A DNA stretch of 10,000 nucleotides from Asticcacaulis sp. (GTDB lineage Bacteria > Pseudomonadota > Alphaproteobacteria > Caulobacterales > Caulobacteraceae). Of the stretch, positions 1 to 6,220 are shown one piece after another; the first letter of the stretch is position 1; each line of letters opens with the position of its first letter. A model generated the notes under the pieces. That model did not search any database. It saw only the letters and a program-made list of their open reading frames with translations, and was not told the origin of the DNA. Location of the stretch: positions 1 through 10,000 of the forward strand of contig NZ_JAIWNX010000239.1 in the NCBI RefSeq assembly GCF_020217185.1. The letters run 5' to 3'. A program made the position numbers and the translations under genes.

Positions 1-512
1 AACTGCCCCGCGATGCGCGCGCCAACGTCCGGCCGCAAGGCCAGATCGGGGTCGATCTCAAGCGGCAGGTTGAGCGCAGCGGCCATGCGGCGATAGTTTT
101 CCCGGCCCGTGAGCTGGATCGGGCCACGGCCCCGGTAGCGATAGCCGTCGCCCGATGCCTCATCGCCATTGCCGTTGCGGTTGGCATAAACGCAATTGCC
201 GATGGCCACGGGCCCGGCCTTGATCAGGCGTGCGGCGTGATCAAGGCCTTTGACGTTGGAAAACATGGCATCCAGCCGCTTGGGCGTGGTGTAGTGCAAA
301 TCCTCTTCGAAGCGGGTCAGGCCGTTCGACTCCTTGATCAGCGTGGCCAGAAAATGCGCCAGGCGCAGGATAGAATTCAGGATTCCGTGGGCTTTCAGCT
401 CAGGCAGCAGGGCCGCGGCGAAGTCGCGGATCTGCGCATCGATCGCGCGCCCGATGTCGTATTTGAGGCGGATCAGCGCCAGTTGCAGGGTCATGATGAC
501 GGCTTGGAGCAT
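1..512 (-). CDS. GH19 chitinase/lysozyme-type endolysin, partial (3' end beyond left edge)
   Basis: Predicted peptidoglycan- or chitin-cleaving glycoside hydrolase of family 19, the type used by many phages as endolysin. The first 170 residues are in the window; the C-terminus lies beyond the left edge. Residues 20-50 form the helical lead-in typical of the family. The segment FLATLIKESNG (residues 54-64) carries the candidate catalytic Glu61, where most relatives read HES, followed by an acidic RFEEDLHY stretch at 67-74. YRYRGRGPIQLTG (124-136) is the GH19 substrate-cleft signature. No signal peptide is visible, as expected for an endolysin that relies on a holin, but no holin is seen here. 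ATG at 512 was chosen; ATG at 494 (residue 7) is an alternative, and neither has a strong ribosome binding site. The start lies against a methylase remnant on the other strand, suggesting a prophage remnant. The family call is firm; the cellular role is inferred. Confidence 0.85.
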   Translation of the reverse strand, partial: MLQAVIMTLQLALIRLKYDIGRAIDAQIRDFAAALLPELKAHGILNSILRLAHFLATLIKESNGLTRFEEDLHYTTPKRLDAMFSNVKGLDHAARLIKAGPVAIGNCVYANRNGNGDEASGDGYRYRGRGPIQLTGRENYRRMAAALNLPLEIDPDLALRPDVGARIAGQ

Positions 513-516
513 TGTT

Positions 517-740
517 AATGGCCGCGACCTGTTCGACCGCGGGCAGTTCGAGCGGATGGCTGAGGTGCTGAGGGGAATCAAGGGCGGTTTATCCTCAGCC
601 TCAACGATCACCCGGAGGTACGCCGGATATTCGACGGCTTCGCAATCGACGCGGTCGAGGTGACCTACAGCGTCGGACGGGATAATGGCCAGAGGGCGGG
701 GGAGGTGATCATCAGCAAAACTGACCACGGCCCGGAGTGA
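517..740 (+). pseudogene. C-terminal remnant of a D12-class DNA adenine methylase, frameshifted
   Basis: Two adjacent reading frames together spell the C-terminal end of a Dam-like N6-adenine methyltransferase. The first (from 517) reads NGRDLFDRGQFERMAEVL and continues to IKG near 585. The second (from about 585 to the TGA at 738-740) reads RFILSLNDHPEV, then FDGF, and ends in ISKTDHGPE. FxLSxND-PEVRxIF-GF is the conserved C-terminal block of phage and bacterial Dam enzymes, where the two parts are normally joined as KGRFxLS. Here the joint needs one extra base, so a single-base deletion around 583-585 is the simplest explanation. Everything upstream, including the FxGxG and DPPY motifs needed for AdoMet binding and catalysis, is missing: the homology stops at about 517, right at the start of the endolysin gene. 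It cannot encode an active methylase. Such genes are common in prophages, which fits its neighbour. Confidence 0.75.
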
Positions 741-742
741 TC

Positions 743-769
743 AGGCCCTGCGGGGAAACCGCAGGGCCT
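743..769 (+). terminator. Perfect 11-bp hairpin, probable terminator of the methylase remnant
   Basis: AGGCCCTGCGG (743-753) and CCGCAGGGCCT (759-769) form a perfect, GC-rich 11-bp stem with a 5-base loop (GGAAA). It begins two bases after the methylase stop codon and is followed by only a short T stretch (TT at 770-771, then GTC). The position suggests a factor-independent terminator for the former methylase transcript. On the minus strand it lies about 60 bp past the stop of the toxin-like gene and could serve there too, but the bases after the stem on that strand are not T-rich. Confidence 0.55.
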
Positions 770-827
770 TTGTCATACCCGCTAAGGGATGTGCTGTCCT
801 CGAAGTGTTCCGAGACTTCTGCTGGGA

Positions 828-1799
828 TCAGTTCGGCTGCTTTGGTGCCCACTGCGTTGTTGCCAGCAAGGTATCGGCGCGTTGGTCGATGATCTTCAGG
901 CCTGCAATGTCGTATTCCACGCAGGGTTGCCACAATTGGAGGGTCATGTCGGTATCGCCCTTGTTTGGGTAGACCTGCGAGTTCGTCACGGTCGTGGCCT
1001 TGCTCAATTTGACCGACTCGCTCGTGCTCGATGTCGATTTTATTGCCGCTGTCAGGCCCAGGGAGATCGACTTGTAGCCAGCACTGGCCGAAAGACCCAG
1101 TTCCTTGGACACCGAGGACGTTGAAGCGCTTTCCGAGGAAACCCCAGCGGTGAATGAGTCGGTAAGCTGGTAGGTGCCCCCCGGAATGACTGTCTCGGTG
1201 CGGATGCATTTCCAGTAGAAGCGTATGGTAAGCGGGCGAGGAGAAAACGCCGGTGCATCTATATCGAAGTTCCAGATACCGAAGTTATTCCCATCGGCAA
1301 CGTAAACATCGAAAGTTACCGTCTGCAACCCTCGGACCAGAGAGAAAGGGGGCGATTGTGCCCATGCCCCCGGTTCATTCGTGTTCATCTTCCACGCCAC
1401 CGATGTGGTATCGGCATTGGCTCCGCTTCCCGATGTGACGGAAATCGAGGCTGCCGTTCCTTCGTGCGTGCCGTTTTCAGCGTTCTCATTGTAGTGAATG
1501 TTGGCAAACACATTGTCGATGTGCGCGGCTGATTGCACCTGGAGCGCAATTTGTCCATGAGTGCCGCCGCACCACCAATGATCATCGAAATTGTTTTGGG
1601 TCTTGTACTGTATATGAGGGACTGAGCTGACGGGAATTGGGTTTTGATCAAAAAACTGAACGCCACCCGTCTTGAACATCGGAATGGTCTGCCCTTTGAA
1701 GACGACCACGCCTTCGGAAACATTGCCAGCCATATAGCCTCCATCGCTTGGTGGGGCCGGAACAACTACTCCAAATACTTTATAAGGGTTCGATTTCAT
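828..1799 (-). CDS. Unclassified protein with aerolysin/pore-forming-toxin-like C-terminal half
   Basis: Encodes 323 residues from the ATG at 1799; a longer version could begin at 1874. The 1799 start is preferred because AGGA stands 9 bases upstream of it. No signal peptide or membrane helix is visible. The N-terminal half is Gly/Asn/Trp/His-rich without a recognisable motif. The second half opens with GGTYQLTDSFTAGVSSES, continues as a long alternating Ser/Thr and hydrophobic stretch (VSKELGLSASAGYKSISLG and onward), and ends in MTLQLWQPCVEYDI. This arrangement, an amphipathic Ser/Thr-rich strand pair between two beta strands, is what the membrane-inserting region of aerolysin/ETX-MTX2-type beta-pore-forming proteins looks like. 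This is pattern resemblance, not a confirmed family match. G+C is clearly lower than in the chromosomal genes to the right (about half of bases against roughly two thirds in sampled lines), which suggests acquisition by transfer. No immunity or secretion partner is visible. Confidence 0.75.
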   Translation of the reverse strand: MKSNPYKVFGVVVPAPPSDGGYMAGNVSEGVVVFKGQTIPMFKTGGVQFFDQNPIPVSSVPHIQYKTQNNFDDHWWCGGTHGQIALQVQSAAHIDNVFANIHYNENAENGTHEGTAASISVTSGSGANADTTSVAWKMNTNEPGAWAQSPPFSLVRGLQTVTFDVYVADGNNFGIWNFDIDAPAFSPRPLTIRFYWKCIRTETVIPGGTYQLTDSFTAGVSSESASTSSVSKELGLSASAGYKSISLGLTAAIKSTSSTSESVKLSKATTVTNSQVYPNKGDTDMTLQLWQPCVEYDIAGLKIIDQRADTLLATTQWAPKQPN

Positions 1800-1808
1800 T
1801 GCAATTTT

Positions 1809-1812
1809 TCCT
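1809..1812 (-). promoter_or_regulatory. Ribosome binding site deciding the 1799 start
   Basis: On the minus strand AGGA (in ATAGGAAAAATTGCAATG) precedes the ATG at 1799 by 9 bases. The upstream in-frame Met at 1874 has no comparable site, so the shorter 323-residue protein is favoured. The surrounding leader is AT-rich, unlike the rest of the window. Confidence 0.5.
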
Positions 1813-1881
1813 ATAAAAATTTCATCATACACGCAACTTATGGAAGAATAGTCTGGCCCCTTCAATTCTGGCAAGCGATCT

Positions 1882-2424
1882 TTACCCGATATTTCGGTGA
1901 GTGAGGACTGAAACGTCTAGTTGTAAAGGCTTGGTGGGGCTGTGGTACGGACGAGGCATCGCCTCTGCGCATTGGCCATAACGACCACAGGCCTGCGGTA
2001 CGGCCTTAACATCGAAGCCGTCCAGCATGGAGCACATGCGCTCAACGGCAACCGGAACCAAGTGATCAGGCTGGGTTTCGTGCTGGCGCCGCATAATGCC
2101 TATCCTCGCGGTGTCGAGGCACGCCAGCACGTTCTCGCCGATGCCAGGCGCGACTTTCACCATAACGGTTTGAAGGTGAGCTTCAGTGTGGTCTGGGTGC
2201 CAGACGTTCAACCTGTCCTTGCCGCTGTCTTTGCAAGCGATTTCGGCCAGAAGAAGGTTGCCGACGTCCAGACCCGAAGCGCCGCGCTCGTCCCCGCGCC
2301 TCGCCTGCGCGCTTTTTGGGTCGATTCGGACGCAAACAGGCTGCTTTCGACGGCAGAGCGCCCTGTGCTTTAGTTGGGTCTTCCTGGAAAAATGCGGAAC
2401 AGCTGTGGTTGCGAAAAGACGCAT
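1882..2424 (-). CDS. Doubtful open frame, no recognisable product
   Basis: A 180-residue open frame that I cannot assign. Its middle part (roughly residues 35-145) uses mostly G or C in third codon positions, as real genes here do, but the last 30 or so codons do not. The composition (many Arg, His, Asp, Pro) is also what an antisense shadow gives. A plus-strand frame (1942-2373, GTG start) covers much of the same stretch and is no more convincing. No ribosome binding site, motif, signal peptide or membrane segment supports either. The stretch may be a decayed gene or mobile-element remnant between the toxin-like gene and the chromosomal genes. It is listed so the reader knows the open frame exists. 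Confidence 0.2.
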   Translation of the reverse strand: MRLFATTAVPHFSRKTQLKHRALCRRKQPVCVRIDPKSAQARRGDERGASGLDVGNLLLAEIACKDSGKDRLNVWHPDHTEAHLQTVMVKVAPGIGENVLACLDTARIGIMRRQHETQPDHLVPVAVERMCSMLDGFDVKAVPQACGRYGQCAEAMPRPYHSPTKPLQLDVSVLTHRNIG

Positions 2425-2634
2425 TTGAAGAGCGTATCGACCATGGGTATTTCGAGACTTGGGCGGTTAGAAGCAGCGGCAAAAAATCTAAATAAATCAA
2501 TGGTGGTGTTTTTCAGGTTAGAATGGTGGTGTTTTTCAGGTTAGATTGTGCTTCTTTTTGAATGATTTAGGGTCTTTGATTTCTGCCAGGGTCGCCATTT
2601 CTCCAATTTGTGAGCACTGATCGTCCCTTTCGCT
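2425..2634. other. Gene-free stretch at the border of the accessory region
   Basis: No convincing gene is seen between the doubtful frame and the promoter region of the binding-protein gene. Several short frames cross it but none carries a motif. The stretch 2480-2580 is AT-rich relative to the window and contains the 23-bp tandem duplication. I read this as the border between the accessory left part and the ordinary chromosome to the right. Confidence 0.5.
2499..2544. repeat. Perfect tandem duplication of a 23-bp unit
   Basis: AATGGTGGTGTTTTTCAGGT followed by TAG is present twice in exact head-to-tail contact, at 2499-2521 and 2522-2544. The flanks (AATC before, ATTG after) do not extend the match. 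No third copy was noticed elsewhere in the window. Two perfect copies in non-coding DNA imply a recent duplication or a conserved binding/recombination site. Confidence 0.9.
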
Positions 2635-2663
2635 TTGACCGGGACGGCGGGCTGGTGTTGAAT
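2635..2663 (+). promoter_or_regulatory. Candidate sigma70-like promoter of the aapJ-like gene
   Basis: TTGACC (2635-2640, five of six matches to the -35 consensus) is separated by 17 bases from TTGAAT (2658-2663, four of six matches to the -10 consensus). Transcription would begin near 2670, leaving a short leader of about 28 bases before the ATG at 2698. The spacing and position are right; the -10 is imperfect. Confidence 0.4.
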
Positions 2664-2697
2664 AGGGTGCGCCGCCACCGTAAAGGCCCTGTTGCCC

Positions 2698-3810
2698 ATG
2701 TCCGTGTTCCGCCTCTTGTCCCGCCTTGCCGCGCCGATTGCTCTGGCCGGTCTTGTGTGCGGTCTGACGGCGTGCGGGCAGGGACAAAAGGCCACAGACG
2801 ACAAGCCCGCTCAGGCCCCGGAGGCCACGCTCCCCCCCACCCAAAGCGACAGTGCCACGCTAAAGGCCGTCTTGACGCGCGGGCGGGTCAATTGCGGCGT
2901 GCATCCCGGTCTGATCGGCTTTTCGTATAAGGACAATTCCGGGCGCTGGCGTGGATTCGACGCCGATTTCTGCCGCGCTCTGGCCGCCGCTATCTTTTCC
3001 GACGCCGATAAGGTGACCTATGTGCCGCTCACCACGACCGAACGTTTCGAGGCGCTGAAAACCGGCAAGGTCGATGTGCTGTGGCGTTCGACCTCCTGGA
3101 CCCTGTCGCGCGACGCCGCGGATCAGGTCGATTACGCAGGCATCAACTATTATGACGGTCAGGGTTTTCTGGTCCGCAAATCCCTGCGGCTGAACAGCGC
3201 CACCGAATTGAACGGCGCGCGCATCTGCGTGCAGACGGGGTCAACCAGCGAGCTTAATCTGGCCGACTTTTTCCGCGCGCGCGGGCTGAAATATAACCCC
3301 GTCGTGGTCAAGAACGAGGACGAGGGGCGCGACGCCTATGCCGCCAGTCAGTGCGATGCTCTGAGCAGCGACGTGTCGGCTCTGGCGGCGGCGCGCACGA
3401 CGCTGAGCGACCCGACGGCCCACACCATTTTGCCGGAAATCATCTCGAAGGAGCCTCTGGGGCCGGTCGTGCGGCAAGGGGACGACCAGTGGACGGACAT
3501 TGTGCGCTGGACGCTCTATGCGACCATCGTCGCGGAGGAACTGGGCGTGACGAGCCAGTCAGTCAAGGCGGATCAACTGGAATCCCAGAACCCGGAGGTC
3601 CGGCGCCTTCTGGGCTCAGAGGGCAATCTGGGCGGCGGTCTGGGGCTGGGGCCGGAATGGGCCTATAATATCGTGTCTCAGGTCGGTAATTACGGCGAAA
3701 TCTTCGATCGCAATATCGGCGCGGACTCGCCGCTTAAGCTGTCGCGCGGGCTGAATGCGCAATGGAACGCGCCCGAACGTGGCCTGCTCTATTCGCCGCC
3801 GGTGCGCTGA
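2698..3810 (+). CDS. General L-amino-acid ABC transporter substrate-binding lipoprotein (AapJ/BztA family)
   Basis: Periplasmic binding protein (SBP_bac_3 fold) that captures a broad range of L-amino acids for an AapJQMP/BztABCD-type importer; 370 residues. A hydrophobic signal segment (residues 10-25) ends in the lipobox LTAC, so Cys26 should be lipidated and the mature protein membrane-tethered. A Pro/Ala/Thr-rich linker follows. Family landmarks: GFDADFCRALAAAIF, TTERFEALKTGKVDVLWR, NYYDGQGFLVRK, CVQTGSTSELNLADFF, ISKEPLGPVVRQGDDQW, WAYNIVSQVGNYGEIFDRN and a C-terminal LLYSPPVR, all colinear with AapJ. Classical AapJ proteins have an ordinary cleaved signal peptide, so the lipobox is unusual. 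ATG at 2698 gives the best signal peptide; AAGG lies 11 bases upstream. A TTG at 2692 is possible. No permease or ATPase gene follows. The 3' end overlaps the convergent sulfurtransferase gene by 22 bp. Confidence 0.9.
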   Translation: MSVFRLLSRLAAPIALAGLVCGLTACGQGQKATDDKPAQAPEATLPPTQSDSATLKAVLTRGRVNCGVHPGLIGFSYKDNSGRWRGFDADFCRALAAAIFSDADKVTYVPLTTTERFEALKTGKVDVLWRSTSWTLSRDAADQVDYAGINYYDGQGFLVRKSLRLNSATELNGARICVQTGSTSELNLADFFRARGLKYNPVVVKNEDEGRDAYAASQCDALSSDVSALAAARTTLSDPTAHTILPEIISKEPLGPVVRQGDDQWTDIVRWTLYATIVAEELGVTSQSVKADQLESQNPEVRRLLGSEGNLGGGLGLGPEWAYNIVSQVGNYGEIFDRNIGADSPLKLSRGLNAQWNAPERGLLYSPPVR

Positions 3811-4640
3811 TCGGATTGAACGACCGGCGTGTCGAGTGTGGCCTGACCCCATTCGGCCCAAGACCCGTCATAGAGCCGCACCTTGTCATGGCCGATCTCA
3901 TGCAGGGCCAGGGCGATAATGGCCGCCGTCACCCCTGATCCACACGAGGTGATGACCTGCGTTTTGGGCGTGACGTGCAGGGCCGAGAAGATGTTTTTCA
4001 GGTCTGCGAGCGGTTTCAGCGCCCCGTCGCGGATCAGTTCACTGGCAGGCAGGCTGCGGCTGCCTGGCATGTGCCCGGAGCGCAGACCAGCGCGCGGTTC
4101 CGGGGCTGTGCCATCAAAACGCGCGGCCGGGCGGGCGTCCAGCACCATCTCATCCGATGCGCCAAGATGTGCCTGCAATACATTGAGAGATATAACCATA
4201 TCGGGGTTTGGATTCGGTGTGTAGGGGACGCCCTTGACCCATTCCGCGCCACTACCTGTCGGATAGCCAGCCGCTAGCCACGCCGGTAGGCCGCCCTTCA
4301 GCACCTGCACCTTTTGGTGGCCCATCAGGCGGAAGGTCCACCAGACACGCGCCGCGGAAAACAGACCCTGCCGGTCATAGATCACCACGTGGTCGGTTTC
4401 ACTGATGCCCATGTCGCCGACCGCCTGCGCGAACACCTCGGGTGTCGGGGCCATGTGCGGCAGGCCGCTGCTGCGGTCACTGATGGCGTCGATATCGAAG
4501 AACTGCGCCGTCGGGATATGGCTTTCGGCATAGAGGGCGCGCATGTCCGTGCCATCCAGCGCCCAACTGCCGTCGATGATCTTGACTGCCCCGGCATCGA
4601 GCAGGGATTTCAGGGCATCGGCCTCTATCTGGGCAGGCAT
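3789..4640 (-). CDS. sseA: 3-mercaptopyruvate sulfurtransferase (two-domain rhodanese)
   Basis: Transfers sulfur from 3-mercaptopyruvate (or thiosulfate) to thiols or cyanide through a cysteine persulfide; cytoplasmic. The 283 residues give the usual two-rhodanese length. Domain 1 (about 1-130) is the inactive half, with DGSW, HIPTAQFFDID and VIYDRQGLFSAARVWW. Domain 2 (about 150-275) carries VLDARPAARFDG, RSGHMPGSRSLP and the active loop CGSGVT with Cys233. CG-[ST]-GVT marks mercaptopyruvate sulfurtransferases, whereas thiosulfate enzymes usually carry CRKG[VIT]T-type loops. The ATG at 4640 is preceded by GAGGA at 7 bases, inside the end of phrB, and only 3 bp separate the two genes, so the two are probably co-transcribed and translationally linked. 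The reason for pairing with a photolyase is not obvious. The 3' end overlaps the convergent binding-protein gene. Confidence 0.92.
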   Translation of the reverse strand: MPAQIEADALKSLLDAGAVKIIDGSWALDGTDMRALYAESHIPTAQFFDIDAISDRSSGLPHMAPTPEVFAQAVGDMGISETDHVVIYDRQGLFSAARVWWTFRLMGHQKVQVLKGGLPAWLAAGYPTGSGAEWVKGVPYTPNPNPDMVISLNVLQAHLGASDEMVLDARPAARFDGTAPEPRAGLRSGHMPGSRSLPASELIRDGALKPLADLKNIFSALHVTPKTQVITSCGSGVTAAIIALALHEIGHDKVRLYDGSWAEWGQATLDTPVVQSDQRTGGE

Positions 4641-4643
4641 GGC

Positions 4644-6098
4644 TTAGTCCTCTTTCATCTGCGCATAGGCGTCGAGCGCCCGCTGACGTGCCATAGCGTG
4701 ATCGACGATCATTCGCGGGGCACCCTTTGAGTTAGAAGCCGAAACGCCTGCGAAATCAAACAGGTCGCGTTCAAATTTTTGGTGATGAGCGGATGCGGTG
4801 CCAGCTACCTTTTCCGTAAAACCGGAAACAAAACGTCGGCGATAGGCCCCCTTCGGGTCGAATTTCTCGGCCTGAGTCAAGGGGTTGAAGATGCGGAAAT
4901 AGGGGGCTGCATCGGCCCCGGAGCCCGCCACCCATTGCCAACTGGCCGTATTGCTGGCTGGGTCGGCATCGACCAGCGTGTCCCAGAACCACTGTTCCCC
5001 CTGCCGCCAGTCGATCAGCAGGTGCTTGGACAGGAACGAGGCGCAGACCATGCGCACGCGGTTGTGCATGAACCCCGTGCGCCACAACTGACGCATACCG
5101 GCATCGACCAGACTGTAGCCGGTTTCGCCGCGCTGCCACGCGCGCAAGCCCGCCGGATCGTTGCGCCACGGCATGGCATCAAAGGCGCTTTTGAAATTGA
5201 CGCGATCAAGGTCCGGCTGGAGTTGCAGGATATTGTAGCTGAAATCGCGCCAGGCCAGTTCGGCCCTGAATTTTTCCAAATCTTCGCGCAGGGCCGGATG
5301 AGAGGCGGCGTGCGCTTCGGCCTCGTGCAGAACCCGGTGCGGGCTGATCTCTCCAAAACGCAGATGCGGCGACAGGCGCGAGGTGATGTCGAGATCGGGC
5401 CGGTCGCGATCCGGCGCATAGCCTTTCAGCCCGGAGCGCAGAAAGGCCGACAGGCGCTGATGCGCGCCGTCTTCGCCCGGCGTCCACAGATCGAAACCTT
5501 CAGACCAGTCTTGCCCCGATGGCGTCAGTGCGGGTTTGAGCCCCAGCGCATCAATCTCCATGCTCTCCGGCCACTCAGCAGGGGCCGGCCAATGGGTCGC
5601 CACGGGTTTTCGCGCTTGGCCCTTTGCCGCTCCATGTGCCAGCAGGGCACGGTAGAAGGGGGTAAAGACCTTATACGCATTGCCGTCGCCCGTGCGAATC
5701 TGCGTCGGATCGGACAGAAGGTGTGTGTTGAAACTCTCGACTGGTATGCCCAGCCCCTTGCCCAGACCGGCATCGAAGGCGTCGATTTTCGGCTCAAAGG
5801 TACGTGAGAGGATCAGTCGCGTCGCCGAAACCTGCCCGATCAGGCGCTTCAACTGCGCCATCGCCGGCCCTTTGAGGACGATCAGACGTGATCCGTGCGC
5901 CCGCAAACCCTGATCCAGCGCGCGCAAGGAGCGATCCAGCCACCATTTCGAAGCGGCTCCTAAAGGCCGTTGCGCCAGCTGGTCGTCGTAAATATAGACC
6001 GGCACCACCGGGTTGCCGCTGTTGAGCGCGGCTTCCACGCCTTCATGATCTTGCAGTCGCAGATCGGAACGAAACCACAGGATCGTCGTTTGGGTCAT
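4644..6098 (-). CDS. phrB: Class I CPD photolyase (cryptochrome/photolyase family)
   Basis: Light-driven repair of cyclobutane pyrimidine dimers using FADH-. Protein of 484 residues, close to the E. coli enzyme. The N-terminal antenna domain begins TILWFRSDLRLQDHEG; the linker includes YKVFTPFYRALL; the FAD domain runs from about 200. Both family signatures are present: TGYSLVDAGMRQL (326-338) and NRVRMVCASFLSKHLLIDW (346-364). The tryptophan electron-transfer chain is intact: Trp387, Trp364 and Trp311 each sit five positions after E. coli Trp382, Trp359 and Trp306. Asn383 matches the E. coli flavin-contacting Asn378. One deviation: the first signature normally reads TGxP, and here Pro is replaced by Ser329. 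ATG at 6098 was chosen because the protein then starts as MTQTTILWF, in register with the family; a TTG at 6152 would add 18 unlikely residues. It is first in a probable operon with the sulfurtransferase and divergent from the glycosyltransferase. Confidence 0.95.
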   Translation of the reverse strand: MTQTTILWFRSDLRLQDHEGVEAALNSGNPVVPVYIYDDQLAQRPLGAASKWWLDRSLRALDQGLRAHGSRLIVLKGPAMAQLKRLIGQVSATRLILSRTFEPKIDAFDAGLGKGLGIPVESFNTHLLSDPTQIRTGDGNAYKVFTPFYRALLAHGAAKGQARKPVATHWPAPAEWPESMEIDALGLKPALTPSGQDWSEGFDLWTPGEDGAHQRLSAFLRSGLKGYAPDRDRPDLDITSRLSPHLRFGEISPHRVLHEAEAHAASHPALREDLEKFRAELAWRDFSYNILQLQPDLDRVNFKSAFDAMPWRNDPAGLRAWQRGETGYSLVDAGMRQLWRTGFMHNRVRMVCASFLSKHLLIDWRQGEQWFWDTLVDADPASNTASWQWVAGSGADAAPYFRIFNPLTQAEKFDPKGAYRRRFVSGFTEKVAGTASAHHQKFERDLFDFAGVSASNSKGAPRMIVDHAMARQRALDAYAQMKED

Positions 6099-6220
6099 CA
6101 ATTGGGGCCTGTTCAAAACCCGGTGTACGTGCGGCCGGGCGGGTTCGATCAATCCGATGACTATTGACCGGATGGGGGGAGGCGACTAAGCCAGAATGAT
6201 CTAGCATCCAGAGTCCCTTT

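Noticed and set aside
712..1209. Open frames of 165 and 111 residues on either strand overlapping the toxin-like gene
   Set aside because: They are out-of-frame shadows: no ribosome binding site, Arg/His-rich translation, and the 828-1799 frame explains the region better.
2536..2844. Minus-strand 102-residue frame crossing the promoter and start of the aapJ-like gene, ending in EIKDPKSFKKKHNLT
   Set aside because: It overlaps a certain gene in antisense and has no motif. The short internal ATG version has GGAGA only one base from its start.
4779..5807. Plus-strand 342-residue open frame antisense to phrB
   Set aside because: Its translation is the Arg/Gly/Val-rich pattern of an antisense frame, and the opposite strand encodes an unmistakable photolyase with all key residues.
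6098..6152. Longer photolyase from the TTG at 6152
   Set aside because: The 18 extra residues have no counterpart in the family, and the protein starts in register at the ATG at 6098.
6164..6192. TTGACC 57 bp upstream of the glycosyltransferase start as a sigma70-like -35
   Set aside because: The bases 17 positions downstream (TAAGCC) match the -10 consensus at only two positions, so no promoter is claimed.
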